Assembly: GCF_900109195.1 (NCBI RefSeq) | Contig: NZ_FNZG01000001.1 | Location: forward strand, 186,001-250,000 | Length of the DNA stretch: 64,000 bases | Direction of reading: 5' to 3' | Source of the DNA: Pseudooceanicola nitratireducens | GTDB taxonomy: Bacteria; Pseudomonadota; Alphaproteobacteria; Rhodobacterales; Rhodobacteraceae | Part shown: piece by piece, positions 46,964 to 55,714 of the stretch | Layout: each line of letters opens with the position of its first letter | How positions within the stretch are numbered: the stretch's first letter is position 1 | Program-made: the position numbers and the translations under genes | Notes under the pieces: generated by a model | What the model was told of the DNA's origin: nothing | Databases searched by the model: none | The model's input: only the letters and a program-made list of their open reading frames with translations

Positions 46964-48142
46964 ATGGAAGATATCGTCATTCTCAGCGGCGCACGCACCG
47001 CCATCGGCACCTTCGGGGGCAGCCTGGCCGCCGTGCCGCCGACCCAGACCGGCGCCACCGTCGCCAAGGCCGCGCTGGAGCGTGCCGGGGTCGAGGGCGC
47101 GCAGATCGGCCATGTCGCCTATGGCCATGTGATCAACACCGAACCGCGCGACATGTACCTGTCCCGCGTTGCGGCCATGGATGCCGGCATCCCCGACACC
47201 ACCCCCGCGATGAACGTGAACCGCCTGTGCGGTTCGGGCGCTCAGGCCATCGTCTCGGTCGTGCAATCGCTGATGCTGGGCGATGCGGATTTCGGTCTGG
47301 CCGGCGGGGCCGAGGCGATGTCGCGCTCGCCCTATATCATCCCCGACCAACGCTGGGGCGCGAAGATGGGCGATGTCCGCACGATGGACATGATGCTGGG
47401 CGCGCTGAACTGCCCCTTCGGCACCGGCCACATGGGTGTGACGGCGGAAAACGTCTCGGCCGAGCACGACGTTTCGCGCGAGGCGCAGGATGAATTTGCA
47501 CTGGAAAGCCAGAAGCGCGCCGCCGCCGCCATCGAGGCCGGGTACTTCAAGGACCAGATCGTGCCCGTGATGGTCAAGGTCAAGCGCGACGAGGTCGCCT
47601 TTGACACCGACGAACACGTCAAGCCCAACACCACGCTGGAAGGTCTGGCCGGCCTGCGCCCCGCGTTCAAGAAGGACGGCTCGGTCACGGCGGGCAACGC
47701 CTCGGGCATCAACGACGGGGCTGCGGCTCTGGTCCTCGCACGCGCCTCGGCTGCGGAAAAGGCCGGGCTGAAGCCTCTGGCCCGCGTGCTGGGTTACGCC
47801 CACGCCGGTGTCCGCCCCGAGGTCATGGGCATCGGCCCGATCCCCGCGGTCGAGATGCTGATGAAGCGCACCGGGCTGAGCGTCTCGGATTTCGACGTGA
47901 TCGAATCGAACGAAGCCTTCGCCGCCCAGGCCATCGCCGTGAACAACGGCCTCGGCCTGGATACCGCAGTGGTGAACCCGAACGGCGGTGCCATCGCCCT
48001 GGGCCACCCCGTCGGGGCCACCGGGGCCATCGTCACGGTGAAGGCGCTGTACGAGCTTGAACGGATCGGCGGCAAACGCGCCCTGATCACCATGTGCATC
48101 GGCGGCGGTCAGGGCATCGCCATCGCGATCGAACGCAGCTGA
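46964..48142 (+). CDS. Acetyl-CoA C-acetyltransferase (thiolase)
   Basis: A 392-residue biosynthetic-type thiolase. The nucleophile is C89 in NRLCGSGAQAI, with His in NGGAIALGHPVGATG and the second Cys in MCIGGGQG. It interconverts acetyl-CoA and acetoacetyl-CoA. Related genes feed polyhydroxybutyrate or ketone-body pathways. It is monocistronic here; no phaB or phaC is nearby. The GGGAGAGG ribosome site fits the ATG at 46964. It could also act as a beta-ketoacyl thiolase. Confidence 0.9.
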   Translation: MEDIVILSGARTAIGTFGGSLAAVPPTQTGATVAKAALERAGVEGAQIGHVAYGHVINTEPRDMYLSRVAAMDAGIPDTTPAMNVNRLCGSGAQAIVSVVQSLMLGDADFGLAGGAEAMSRSPYIIPDQRWGAKMGDVRTMDMMLGALNCPFGTGHMGVTAENVSAEHDVSREAQDEFALESQKRAAAAIEAGYFKDQIVPVMVKVKRDEVAFDTDEHVKPNTTLEGLAGLRPAFKKDGSVTAGNASGINDGAAALVLARASAAEKAGLKPLARVLGYAHAGVRPEVMGIGPIPAVEMLMKRTGLSVSDFDVIESNEAFAAQAIAVNNGLGLDTAVVNPNGGAIALGHPVGATGAIVTVKALYELERIGGKRALITMCIGGGQGIAIAIERS

Positions 48143-48165
48143 TCCATCCGCGATCAGCGACTTGC

Positions 48166-48196
48166 AAGGGCGGCCCGCGCGGGTCGCCCTTTCTGC
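48166..48196 (+). terminator. Thiolase gene terminator
   Basis: The stem AAGGGCGGCCCG / CGGGTCGCCCTTT (one mismatch) ends with TTTCTGCTT. The remaining 250 bp to the next gene hold nothing else I recognise. Confidence 0.8.
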
Positions 48197-48442
48197 TTCA
48201 GGGGCTCGGTCAGCCGTGGCCGGGTCCGGGTTCATGCGGGCGGATGTATTGGCCCCTTTTTCCTGAACCCGCTGCGCGCAGGGCAGTCTCTGGCACCTCT
48301 GCCCGCAATCTGACCTGTCCAGGCCACCCCCGTCGACCCGATGGTCACAACACCTTGATCAAGCATCGAAACCACTAATCCGCCCTTGCACCCCGCACGT
48401 TCCCGGCAATCATCGCGCCAGCACATCCCGCCGGAGCCGCGC

Positions 48443-49087
48443 ATGCCCGATCCCCTGAACACTTCCCTGAACACCCCCCTGTCAGCAGTCCAGATCGCAG
48501 CCCTTCTGGTGCTGGTCCTCTACCTCCTCGCCTTTTTCGGCGGCACCGCGCTGGCCGCCCGCGCTGCCGGGCGGCCGGTCTGGCTGTTCGGGCAGGCGCG
48601 GGGGCTGGACCGGCTGGCCGTCATGAGCTTCCGCGCCAGCTTTGCCCTTGGTCTTCTGGCTCCGCTGATCTGGGCGCTGGTCCCCGGTCTTGCCGGGCTG
48701 GATCCCCTCTGGTCGCCCGGTCTGTCCGGCCTGGCCCTTCCCGGGGTCATGCTCTCGGTGGCCGGGGCGATGCTGGGGTTCGCCGCGCAGATGGCCATGG
48801 GGGCCTCCTGGCGGGTCGGGGTCAGCGAAGGGGCCGTGGGCGCGCTGGTCTCGGGCGGGCTTTATACGATCTCGCGCAATCCCACCTTCGTCGGTCAGGG
48901 CGCGCTGCTGACTGGGGTGGCCTGCGCCGTGCCCTCGCTGCCCGGGATCCTTGCGGTGCTGCTGTTCTTCATCGCCGCCAGCGTGCAGATCCGGACCGAG
49001 GAAGCCTTTCTGGCCCGGACCCACGGGGCAGAGTTCGAGGCCTTCGCCCGCCGCACACCCCGCTGGCTTGGCTGGCCGCGCGGCTAG
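48443..49087 (+). CDS. Isoprenylcysteine carboxylmethyltransferase-like membrane methyltransferase
   Basis: A 214-residue polytopic protein (about five segments) of the ICMT/PEMT superfamily. The SAM-binding C-terminal motif is [20 protein letters not shown] followed by [21 protein letters not shown], typical of the family. The substrate is unknown; it may methylate lipids or small thiols. The ATG at 48443 follows GGAG. It precedes aroQ with 136 bp between. Confidence 0.82.
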   Translation: MPDPLNTSLNTPLSAVQIAALLVLVLYLLAFFGGTALAARAAGRPVWLFGQARGLDRLAVMSFRASFALGLLAPLIWALVPGLAGLDPLWSPGLSGLALPGVMLSVAGAMLGFAAQMAMGASWRVGVSEGAVGALVSGGLYTISRNPTFVGQGALLTGVACAVPSLPGILAVLLFFIAASVQIRTEEAFLARTHGAEFEAFARRTPRWLGWPRG

Positions 49088-49223
49088 GGACACCGAAGCA
49101 AGACGCTGGCCTCACACAGATCCCAAGACTTGGGCCCCAAAACTCAGGCCCCAAAACCTCAGGCCCATGGCGCGGGGGCGCAAACATGCTATCACCGATC
49201 CAAACACCCCGGAGGCCCCAACG

Positions 49224-49676
49224 TTGACCCAGACGACCCCCAAGCCCATTGCCGTGCTGAACGGCCCCAACCTGAACCTGCTGGGCCAGCGCCAGCCCGA
49301 GATCTACGGGGCCGAGACCCTGGCCGATGTCGAAACGCTCTGCGCTGCTGCCGCCGCCGATGCGGGCCTGTCCACGACCTTCTTCCAGTCGAACCACGAA
49401 GGCGAGATCATCGAGGCGATCCACCGCGCCCGGACCGAGGCCTCGGCCGTGGTCATCAACCCCGCCGCCTATACCCATACCTCCGTGGCGATCCTGGATG
49501 CGCTCAATGCCTTCGACGGTCCGGTGATCGAGGTGCATATCTCCAACGTGCACAAGCGTGAAAGCTTCCGGCACCATTCCTATGTCTCGGCGCGCGCCGA
49601 TGCGGTGATCGCCGGTTGTGGCACCCAGGGCTATGCCTTGGCCATCGCCCGCGTCGCCACGCTGCTGAAGGGATAA
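49224..49676 (+). CDS. aroQ: 3-dehydroquinate dehydratase, type II
   Basis: A 150-residue type II dehydroquinase of the shikimate pathway. The signature [17 protein letters not shown], the catalytic Tyr in [13 protein letters not shown], and His in [18 protein letters not shown] are visible. The TTG at 49224 follows GGAGG at ideal spacing and gives the usual short N-terminus; an ATG at 49167 is possible. The HpcH-type aldolase gene follows after 3 bp. Confidence 0.93.
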   Translation: MTQTTPKPIAVLNGPNLNLLGQRQPEIYGAETLADVETLCAAAAADAGLSTTFFQSNHEGEIIEAIHRARTEASAVVINPAAYTHTSVAILDALNAFDGPVIEVHISNVHKRESFRHHSYVSARADAVIAGCGTQGYALAIARVATLLKG

Positions 49677-49679
49677 GCC

Positions 49680-50444
49680 ATGGATCTGCCCAAGAACCGC
49701 TTCAAGGCCGCGCTGAAGGCCGGGCATCACCAGACCGGGTTCTGGAACACCATCGCCGGCCCCATCGTCCCCGAGGCGCTGGCCGCGCAGGGCTTTGACT
49801 GGATCGTCGTCGACACGGAACACACCACGACCGAAGCTTTCCAGGTTCATGCCTCGCTCCAGGCGATCGCCGCCTATCCTGATGTCTCGGCCGTGGTGCG
49901 GCCGGTGTCCAATGACCCGGCCTATATAAAGCGCTACCTGGATATGGGCGCGCAGACCCTGATGATCCCCTATGTGCAGACGGCGGATGAGGCCCGCGCC
50001 GCCGTCACCGCCATGCGCTATCCGCCGCACGGTATCCGCGGGATGGCCGGTGGCACCCGCGCCTCGCGCTACGGGCTGGTCAAGGATTACATGACCCGCG
50101 CCGAGGAAGAGCTCTGCCTGATCGTCCAGGTCGAAACCGCCAGCGCCCTGGAGCAGCTGGAAGAAATCGCCTTGGTCGAGGGTGTCGACGCGGTCTTCAT
50201 CGGCCCCGCCGACCTTTCGGGCTCCATGGGACATCCCGGCAACCAGGCCCACGCGGACGTGGTCGCCGCGATCGAGGAGGCCTTTGCCTGCCTCAAGGCG
50301 ATCAACGTCCCCTCGGGCATCCTGACCCTGAACGAGGATTTCGCCCGCCGCCTGATCTCTCTCGGGTCCGGGTTCACCGCGATCGGCACCGATATATCTT
50401 CGCTCATGCGGGACGTTTCGGCGCTGAAGGCGCGCATGGACTAG
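49680..50444 (+). CDS. HpcH/HpaI-family aldolase
   Basis: A 254-residue class II aldolase of the HpcH/HpaI/citrate lyase family. The metal/pyruvate site is visible: WIVVDTEHTTTEAF, VRPVSNDPAYIKRYLDMGAQTL, QVETASALE and FIGPADLSGSMG. Family members cleave 2-keto-3-deoxy sugars or 4-hydroxy-2-oxo acids to pyruvate plus an aldehyde. Close coupling to aroQ suggests co-expression, but the natural substrate is uncertain. Confidence 0.88.
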   Translation: MDLPKNRFKAALKAGHHQTGFWNTIAGPIVPEALAAQGFDWIVVDTEHTTTEAFQVHASLQAIAAYPDVSAVVRPVSNDPAYIKRYLDMGAQTLMIPYVQTADEARAAVTAMRYPPHGIRGMAGGTRASRYGLVKDYMTRAEEELCLIVQVETASALEQLEEIALVEGVDAVFIGPADLSGSMGHPGNQAHADVVAAIEEAFACLKAINVPSGILTLNEDFARRLISLGSGFTAIGTDISSLMRDVSALKARMD

Positions 50445-50464
50445 GCCCGCCCTGGCGGAGGGCG

Positions 50465-50517
50465 CTGGAGGGCGCTGCCCTCCAGACCTCCCGGGATATT
50501 TGTAAAAACCAAAGAGG
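50465..50517 (+). repeat. Copy 3 of hairpin + GGGATATTT element
   Basis: The stem CTGGAGGGC-GCT-GCCCTCCAG (50465-50485) is followed by CCCGGGATATTTG and an AAACCAAAGAGG tail. It lies 20 bp after the aldolase stop, in the sense orientation. Confidence 0.7.
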
Positions 50518-50533
50518 GGCAGGGCGCGCTCTA

Positions 50534-50612
50534 CCTCTTTGGTTTTCGGAAATATCCCGGGGGTGCGGGGGCTGGCCCCCGCTAACTGCTACGTGCGGGG
50601 GCTAGCCCCCGC
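50534..50612 (-). repeat. Copy 4 of the element, inverted, with doubled hairpin
   Basis: Read on the minus strand the core CCCGGGATATTTCCG and tail AAACCAAAGAGG mirror copy 3. Its hairpin GCGGGGGC-CA-GCCCCCGC (50565-50582) is repeated 30 bp further out (50595-50612). Confidence 0.7.
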
Positions 50613-50889
50613 TTCCTGCAGCGCGCGTGGTGCTACCTTCGCTTAACGGTCCGAGCAGTGCGCGCCGTGAGTTGATCCCCTGGGCCCAACGGCTGCCTGC
50701 CGGGCGGGCGACTTTGTCGGGCGGGGGCTGAATGGGAAGGAAAGGAGAGCGGCGCGCAGTAGCAGGGGGGGGGGCGCTAACCACGTTTGTGGATGATACG
50801 GCGGGCCGGACAGATTGGCGCTTGGAGTAAAGACCTTCGGTCCGCGGTGACCGCGAAGGGCGGAGGCCGGAAAGCAGCCGCCCGGCGTC

Positions 50890-51363
50890 TTACTCCACCG
50901 CGAAAAGAGAGACCGTGACGCCAAGCGGTTGGCGCGATCCGGTGCCGACAAAGACCGTCCGGTTGACCCATTCGTACCGCGCATCCCCGGTCTCTAGCCG
51001 CGCCTGCGTGCGCATGTAATATTGATCGGCCGGCACGGCCTCACCGGCCATCACGCGGGCCAGGACCTCGGCCGGGCCATGGCGATAGCCGTAGTTGATG
51101 ATCTCGATCACAGCGCCGTCGTGGGTCTCCATCGCATAGCGGGTGTCCAGCTCGGCAACGCCGCTGTCCCAGATCGTCTGCCAGTCGGCCCCGAGGTTCA
51201 GAAGCCTGCCCGACAGGCGCGGGCCTTCGACCCGGCCGCCGATGATCGGAATGATTCTGCGGTGACCGGCGCGGCCCTGGCCCATTTCGCGGATCGGGTC
51301 CAGTTCGACATGAAGGTCGCAGACATGGGAAAGGCCGGGGGCAGGATGTGCGGGCTGGGTCAT
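50890..51363 (-). CDS. DUF3237-family protein
   Basis: A 157-residue protein of the DUF3237 beta-barrel family. Recognisable pieces are LDPIREMGQGRAGHRRIIPIIGGRVEGPRLSG split over the start of the domain, AELDTRYAMETHDGAVIEI and YYMRTQARLETGDARYEWVNRTVFVG. The function is unknown. The ATG at 51363 is chosen, with GGAG eight bases upstream; a GTG three codons earlier exists. It is downstream of the ArsR regulator gene. Confidence 0.8.
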   Translation of the reverse strand: MTQPAHPAPGLSHVCDLHVELDPIREMGQGRAGHRRIIPIIGGRVEGPRLSGRLLNLGADWQTIWDSGVAELDTRYAMETHDGAVIEIINYGYRHGPAEVLARVMAGEAVPADQYYMRTQARLETGDARYEWVNRTVFVGTGSRQPLGVTVSLFAVE

Positions 51364-51426
51364 GCGGGACACTCCGGGGGCAGCACGGGGGACAGCAAGG
51401 GGGGCGGCAGGGTCAGGACGGCCAGA

Positions 51427-51771
51427 TTATTCCGAGGGCGCGCAGAACTGCCGATACAGCAGGCCGATCACCTCGGACACCTGTTCGTTTGCAAGGCTGT
51501 AGTAAACCGCCTTGCCGTCGCGACGGGTCGAGACCAGGCCCTCTTCGCGCAGACGGGCCAGCATCTGGCTGACCGCGGCCTGGCGCATGCCCAGAAGCTC
51601 TTCAAGTTCGCCAACCGACCGCTCTCCTCCTCCGAGGTGGCACAGGATCATCAGCCGACCCTCATGGGCAAGCGTCTTGAGGAAACCCGCAGCCGCCTGG
51701 GCGTTGCGTTCCATCTCTTCCGGCGGGACCAGGGGTTTCAATTCGGCCAAGGGTGGGTTCCTGCGTTGCAT
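51427..51771 (-). CDS. ArsR-family transcriptional regulator
   Basis: A 114-residue winged-helix regulator. The HTH is visible in FLKTLAHEGRLMILCHL and RSVGELEELLGMRQAAVSQMLARLREEGLV, followed by the wing RDGKAVYYSLAN. No metal-binding cysteine pair (CxC) in the recognition helix is present, so it is more like the sulfur- or redox-sensing ArsR type (BigR/SqrR-like) than a metal sensor; only Cys in ILCHL and QFCAPSE remain, and these two could form a thiol switch. A longer frame upstream is unlikely. Confidence 0.85.
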   Translation of the reverse strand: MQRRNPPLAELKPLVPPEEMERNAQAAAGFLKTLAHEGRLMILCHLGGGERSVGELEELLGMRQAAVSQMLARLREEGLVSTRRDGKAVYYSLANEQVSEVIGLLYRQFCAPSE

Positions 51772-51870
51772 CTGAACCGCCTTATCATGCGGGGGCGACT
51801 TTGTGTAGCGCAAGCGGGCAGGCGCAGGGGTATCCCCCGCCCCGCATGGGGGCAGGGGAGGACGCAAAGG

Positions 51871-52956
51871 TTACTTCAGCATGATCACGTTGCGGCGGGC
51901 GGCCCCGGATTTCGTATCCTCGATCGCCTCGTTGATCTGGTCCAGCGTCCATCGGCCCGAGATCAGCTCGTCCAGCTTCAGGCGGCCCTGTTTGTACATG
52001 TCGACGATCCAGGGGATATCGCGCTTGATCACCATGTCGCCCATCTTGGATCCGACGATCGCCTGGCCCTGGTTGGCCATCAGCAGCGGCGAATAGGCCG
52101 AGACCTTGTCGCCATGGGGCATGCCGACCATGACGACCTTGCCGCCCCAGCCAAGGTACTTCGGAGCCTGGTCATAGACCTTCGCGACGCCCACGGTGAC
52201 CAGCACCGCATCGGCCCCGCGGCCCAGGATCTTCTTGACCTCGGCCCAGGGTTTGCCTTCGGCCAGGACCACGTCGGTTGCGCCGAATTCCTTTGCGACT
52301 TCAAGCTTCTCGGGCAGCATGTCGACGGCCACGATGCGCCGCGCCCCGGCGATCAGCGCGCCCTGGATGGCGTTGAGGCCGACGCCCCCCGCACCGATGA
52401 CGACCACGTCCTGGCCGACCTCGATATCGGCGGCAAAGACCGCGGCCCCCACACCCGTGATCACCCCGCAAGAGATCAGCGAGGCCACGTCCTTGGGCAT
52501 GTCCGAGGGGATCACGCAAAGCTGGCTTTGATCCACGACGACCTTCTCCGCGAAGGCACCCGAGGACATGGCCTGGTAGACCGGCGCACCGTCGGGCGTG
52601 GAAATCGGTGAATCCTCCATGTTGTCGACCGGGGTGCCGCAGATCGTCGGCTTGCCGGACTGGCAGGTGGTGCAATGGCCGCAGGCGTGGATCAGCGTGA
52701 CGCAGACGCTGTCGCCCGGCTTCATGCCCTGCACACCCTCGCCCACGGCGGTGACGACGCCCGCCGCCTCGTGGCCGTAGACCGCCGGAAGAGCCCCGCC
52801 AAAGCCGCCCTGCCAGAAGGAAATATCGGAATGGCAGATCGCCACGGCGTCGATGTCGACCGCCACCTCGCCCATCTGCGGATCACGCAGCTGGATGTCT
52901 TCGATCTTCATCGGCGTGTTGTAGTCCCGGCAGACCGCCGCGCGCACCTTTTGCAT
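51871..52956 (-). CDS. Zinc-dependent alcohol dehydrogenase (MDR family)
   Basis: A 361-residue medium-chain dehydrogenase. The catalytic zinc ligands are C41 (AICHSD), H62-E63 (YGHEAAG) and a later Cys (SCGVITG). The structural zinc cysteines are C92, C95, C98 and C106. The NAD site is VVIGAGGVGLNAIQG. It resembles S-(hydroxymethyl)mycothiol/glutathione-type and aryl-alcohol dehydrogenases; the substrate is unknown. GGGGAGG precedes the ATG. Confidence 0.88.
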   Translation of the reverse strand: MQKVRAAVCRDYNTPMKIEDIQLRDPQMGEVAVDIDAVAICHSDISFWQGGFGGALPAVYGHEAAGVVTAVGEGVQGMKPGDSVCVTLIHACGHCTTCQSGKPTICGTPVDNMEDSPISTPDGAPVYQAMSSGAFAEKVVVDQSQLCVIPSDMPKDVASLISCGVITGVGAAVFAADIEVGQDVVVIGAGGVGLNAIQGALIAGARRIVAVDMLPEKLEVAKEFGATDVVLAEGKPWAEVKKILGRGADAVLVTVGVAKVYDQAPKYLGWGGKVVMVGMPHGDKVSAYSPLLMANQGQAIVGSKMGDMVIKRDIPWIVDMYKQGRLKLDELISGRWTLDQINEAIEDTKSGAARRNVIMLK

Positions 52957-53096
52957 GAGAACCTCCCCTTACCATGCCTGGCCCGCATCCACGGGCCTTA
53001 TGTCCCGCCCAGCTTACGCAAGGGTGGGCCGGAATTCCACAATTCGGAACGATTTTCCGTAACGTCAGATTGCTGCACGCGGCCGGGTGCAGGGGA

Positions 53097-54422
53097 TCAG
53101 AGCGCCTGCACCGCCGCCGCAAAGGCTCGCGCCTGGTCGGCCGCATCGCCCAGCTGGCCTTCGGGGCCGAAAACCGGGCTCAGGTCGATATCGGGAAAGG
53201 CGGCCTGCGCCGCGTCGCGCAGGTGACCGCCATCCGCGATGACCTCTTTGCACAGGCGTTTGACCTGGGCCTGGGCCTCGGGGCGGGGCAGGGTGGCGGT
53301 TAGGTGAAAGCTAAGCGCCTCGGCTTGCATAAGGCCTTGGGATTGATTGAAAACCTGGCCCATTGCCTCGGCCTGCGGGGCCAGGCCCGGGGTCAGGGCG
53401 CGGGCGGTTTCCACGCAGGTCGCGGCAGACAGGCACAGCTGCGGCAGGGTCATCCATTCGGTGAACCACGCCGCCCCGTCGCGTTGTTGCCGGGCCATTC
53501 CGGCCCCCTGCATCACCGCGTTCAGACCTACGGCATGGCGCGCGGCGGCGACCAGGACGGCGGGCTGCACCGGGTTCTGTTTCTGCGGCATGGTCGAGGA
53601 TCCGCCAGCCTTGCCCAGACGGATTTCGCCCACGCCGGATTGCGCCATGATAGTCAGATCTTCGCCCATCTTGGCCAGCGCCACGGACACCCGGCTCAGC
53701 CAGTCGGTGATCCGCAGGACGGGGCCGCGATCGGCGTGCCAGCTGCGCCCCGGATCGCCCAGGCCCAGCCCCTTGGCCAGCGCCGCGCGCAGCGGTGCCG
53801 CCTGATCGCCCCAGACCGAACCCGTTCCGGCCGCGCCAGACAGCGACACCAGTAGGTTGGATTTCACGGATTGCAGGTCTTTCAGGCAATCCAGAAGCGG
53901 CTGCCCCCAGCCCGCGACAACCGATCCGAAGCTGACCGGCGTGGCGTATTGGCCATAGGTCCGGCCCGCCATGGGCAGATCGGCATGCTCCTTTGCCAGT
54001 TGGGCCAGCGCGGTCAGGGTGTCCTTCAACCCGGCCTCCATCAGGCCAAGCAGCTGGCGCAGGCGCAGCATCAGCGCGGTGTCCACGATGTCCTGAGAGG
54101 TCGCGCCCCAATGCACGTATTGCGCATGTTCCGGGGCCTGCATTTCGTCGCGGAAGGCGGCGACAAGGCCGGGGATCGGCACGCCGTTCACCGCCGCCTG
54201 CGCCCCCAAGCCCCCGGCATCCAAAACGATTTCCAGCGTGGCGCGGTGGATGGCGGCAGCGGACAGTTCGGGGATGATGCCCAGTTCGCCCTGGGCCTTG
54301 GCCAGCGCGCCTTCGACGATCAGCATGGCGCGGACCTCGGCGCTGTCGGTGAACAGCTTCGAGGCCTCGCCCGCGTCGAAAAGCTTGTGATAGATTGCGC
54401 TGTCGTGAACCGCTCCGGCCAT
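53097..54422 (-). CDS. pcaB: 3-carboxy-cis,cis-muconate cycloisomerase
   Basis: A fumarase/aspartase superfamily enzyme of 441 residues that closes the ring after protocatechuate cleavage. The signature GSSTMPQKQNPVQP and the catalytic blocks VHWGATSQDIVDTA and GRTYGQYATPVSFG are intact. It is the last gene of the pob-pca operon, and its start overlaps the stop of the hydrolase gene by one base (TAATG). A longer frame upstream is not real. Confidence 0.94.
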   Translation of the reverse strand: MAGAVHDSAIYHKLFDAGEASKLFTDSAEVRAMLIVEGALAKAQGELGIIPELSAAAIHRATLEIVLDAGGLGAQAAVNGVPIPGLVAAFRDEMQAPEHAQYVHWGATSQDIVDTALMLRLRQLLGLMEAGLKDTLTALAQLAKEHADLPMAGRTYGQYATPVSFGSVVAGWGQPLLDCLKDLQSVKSNLLVSLSGAAGTGSVWGDQAAPLRAALAKGLGLGDPGRSWHADRGPVLRITDWLSRVSVALAKMGEDLTIMAQSGVGEIRLGKAGGSSTMPQKQNPVQPAVLVAAARHAVGLNAVMQGAGMARQQRDGAAWFTEWMTLPQLCLSAATCVETARALTPGLAPQAEAMGQVFNQSQGLMQAEALSFHLTATLPRPEAQAQVKRLCKEVIADGGHLRDAAQAAFPDIDLSPVFGPEGQLGDAADQARAFAAAVQAL

Positions 54423-55114
54423 TACGTCCCCATTTCGATCAGATGTTCGGCCAGGATCCCGGGCGTGGAGAGGAAGGGGGAATGCCCCGTCTCGATCCGC
54501 GCCACATCGGTCAGACCCTGTGCCATGCGTTCCTGGTCCTGCGCGGGGATCACCAGATCCTCTGTGCACAGAACATAGGATTTCAGAACTTTCGAGAAAT
54601 TCTGTCCAAGCTGAATTTTGTCGCGATGCGGGCCGGAAGGTTCGAAGCAGACCTGCGGCAAAGCCCAGTCCATATCCGCCTGGCTGGCCCCGTTGTACAG
54701 TTTCGGCCCCGCCCCTTCGGTGTCGAAGCAATAGGACAGCCTATCCTCGGCCACCTTCAGCGGGATATCGGCGCGCGGGCCTTCCAGCGCCCCCATCAGC
54801 CCGCCCAGGCTGTCGCCATCCTGCGGCAGCAGGGCCGCCACATAGATCAGCCGCTCGACCCTGTCGGGCGCGGCCTCGGCTGCAGCGGAAATCGACAAGC
54901 CGCCAGCGGAATGGCCGACCAGAACGGCGCGCCCCTCATAGGCGTCCAGCACCGCGCGGGCCTGATCGGCAAGGGTCAGATCCGGCACGCCGCCGCCCCG
55001 GCCGGGCATGTCGATGGCCCGAACGGAATGCCCCCGCGCTTCCAGCGCGGGGACCACTTTCTGCCAGCACCAGGCCCCATGACAGGCCCCGTGAACCAGG
55101 ATGAACTGCGTCAT
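54422..55114 (-). CDS. Esterase-like alpha/beta hydrolase inside the pca operon
   Basis: A 230-residue hydrolase of the plant-type methylesterase/hydroxynitrile lyase group. It begins FILVHGACHGAWCW, with nucleophile S69 in LVGHSAGG and the catalytic His in ETGHSPFLS. It is not PcaD, which is elsewhere in the cluster. Position between pcaG and pcaB, with one-base overlaps on both sides, suggests that it supplies or processes an aromatic ester. Substrate is inference. Confidence 0.82.
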   Translation of the reverse strand: MTQFILVHGACHGAWCWQKVVPALEARGHSVRAIDMPGRGGGVPDLTLADQARAVLDAYEGRAVLVGHSAGGLSISAAAEAAPDRVERLIYVAALLPQDGDSLGGLMGALEGPRADIPLKVAEDRLSYCFDTEGAGPKLYNGASQADMDWALPQVCFEPSGPHRDKIQLGQNFSKVLKSYVLCTEDLVIPAQDQERMAQGLTDVARIETGHSPFLSTPGILAEHLIEMGT

Positions 55115-55713
55115 CAGATATCCAGAAAAACCGTTTCATTGTCGCCCTGCAGGACGATGTTGAAGGTATATTTACCCTCTGCGGTCTTCTTTGCAATCAG
55201 CGTCTGGACGCGGTTCTGCTGTTCGATCCGGTTCAGAAGGGGGTCGGTGCTATTGTCCTCGTCCTCGAAATAGATCCGTGTCTGCAGCCCGATGTTGATG
55301 CCACGCGCCACCACCCAGACCGAGATATGCGGGGCCTGCATCGCGCCGCTGCGCGCCTGGACGGCTCCGGGTTTGACGGTGCGCAAGGTGAATTTGCCCG
55401 TCTCGGAATCCGCCGCGAACCGGCAATAGCCCGAGACCTTGGGGTCCGCCCCCGCCTGGCCGGGGAACTTGCCCGCGGCGTCCGGCTGCCAGCTTTCCAT
55501 CATCGCGTCGCGCAGGGCCCAGCCCGTGCCGTCGATGACTTCGCCGGTGATCTCGATCACCTCGCCCTGGGCCCCGTCGGCAATCGGGCTTTCCCCAATC
55601 TCAAGGTCATAGGCCCCGGCGTTGCCGGCATAGGTCGGCATGCAGCCGATGTGGACGTAAGGCCCGGCGGTTTGCGAGGGCGTTTCGATCAGCGTGTCGA
55701 GTTTCTGAACCAT
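55114..55713 (-). CDS. pcaG: Protocatechuate 3,4-dioxygenase alpha subunit
   Basis: A 199-residue intradiol dioxygenase subunit. Family blocks ETPSQTAGPYVHIG, GTGWALRDAMMESWQPDAAG, APHISVWVVARGINIGLQTRIYFED (split by context) and RVQTLIAKK are present; the alpha subunit lacks the iron ligands. The ATG at 55713 follows GAGGGG. It pairs with pcaH, just upstream. Confidence 0.93.
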   Translation of the reverse strand: MVQKLDTLIETPSQTAGPYVHIGCMPTYAGNAGAYDLEIGESPIADGAQGEVIEITGEVIDGTGWALRDAMMESWQPDAAGKFPGQAGADPKVSGYCRFAADSETGKFTLRTVKPGAVQARSGAMQAPHISVWVVARGINIGLQTRIYFEDEDNSTDPLLNRIEQQNRVQTLIAKKTAEGKYTFNIVLQGDNETVFLDI

Positions 55714-55714
55714 C

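Larger units (their letters stand above)
50445..50889. other. Repeat-rich spacer without a gene
   Basis: The 445-bp spacer holds two face-to-face copies of the dispersed hairpin element (50465-50517 and 50534-50582), then a second hairpin copy at 50595-50612. The rest (50613-50889) is G-rich, including a run of nine or more G around 50767, with no coding frame I trust. Confidence 0.7.

Noticed and set aside
45863-48235. A 790-codon minus-strand frame across the LysR and thiolase genes
   Set aside because: It spans two unrelated, well-supported genes on the other strand and has no motif of its own.
50760-50780. Run of nine or more G as a possible phase-variation tract
   Set aside because: It lies outside any gene and not clearly in a promoter; it could also be a sequencing artefact.
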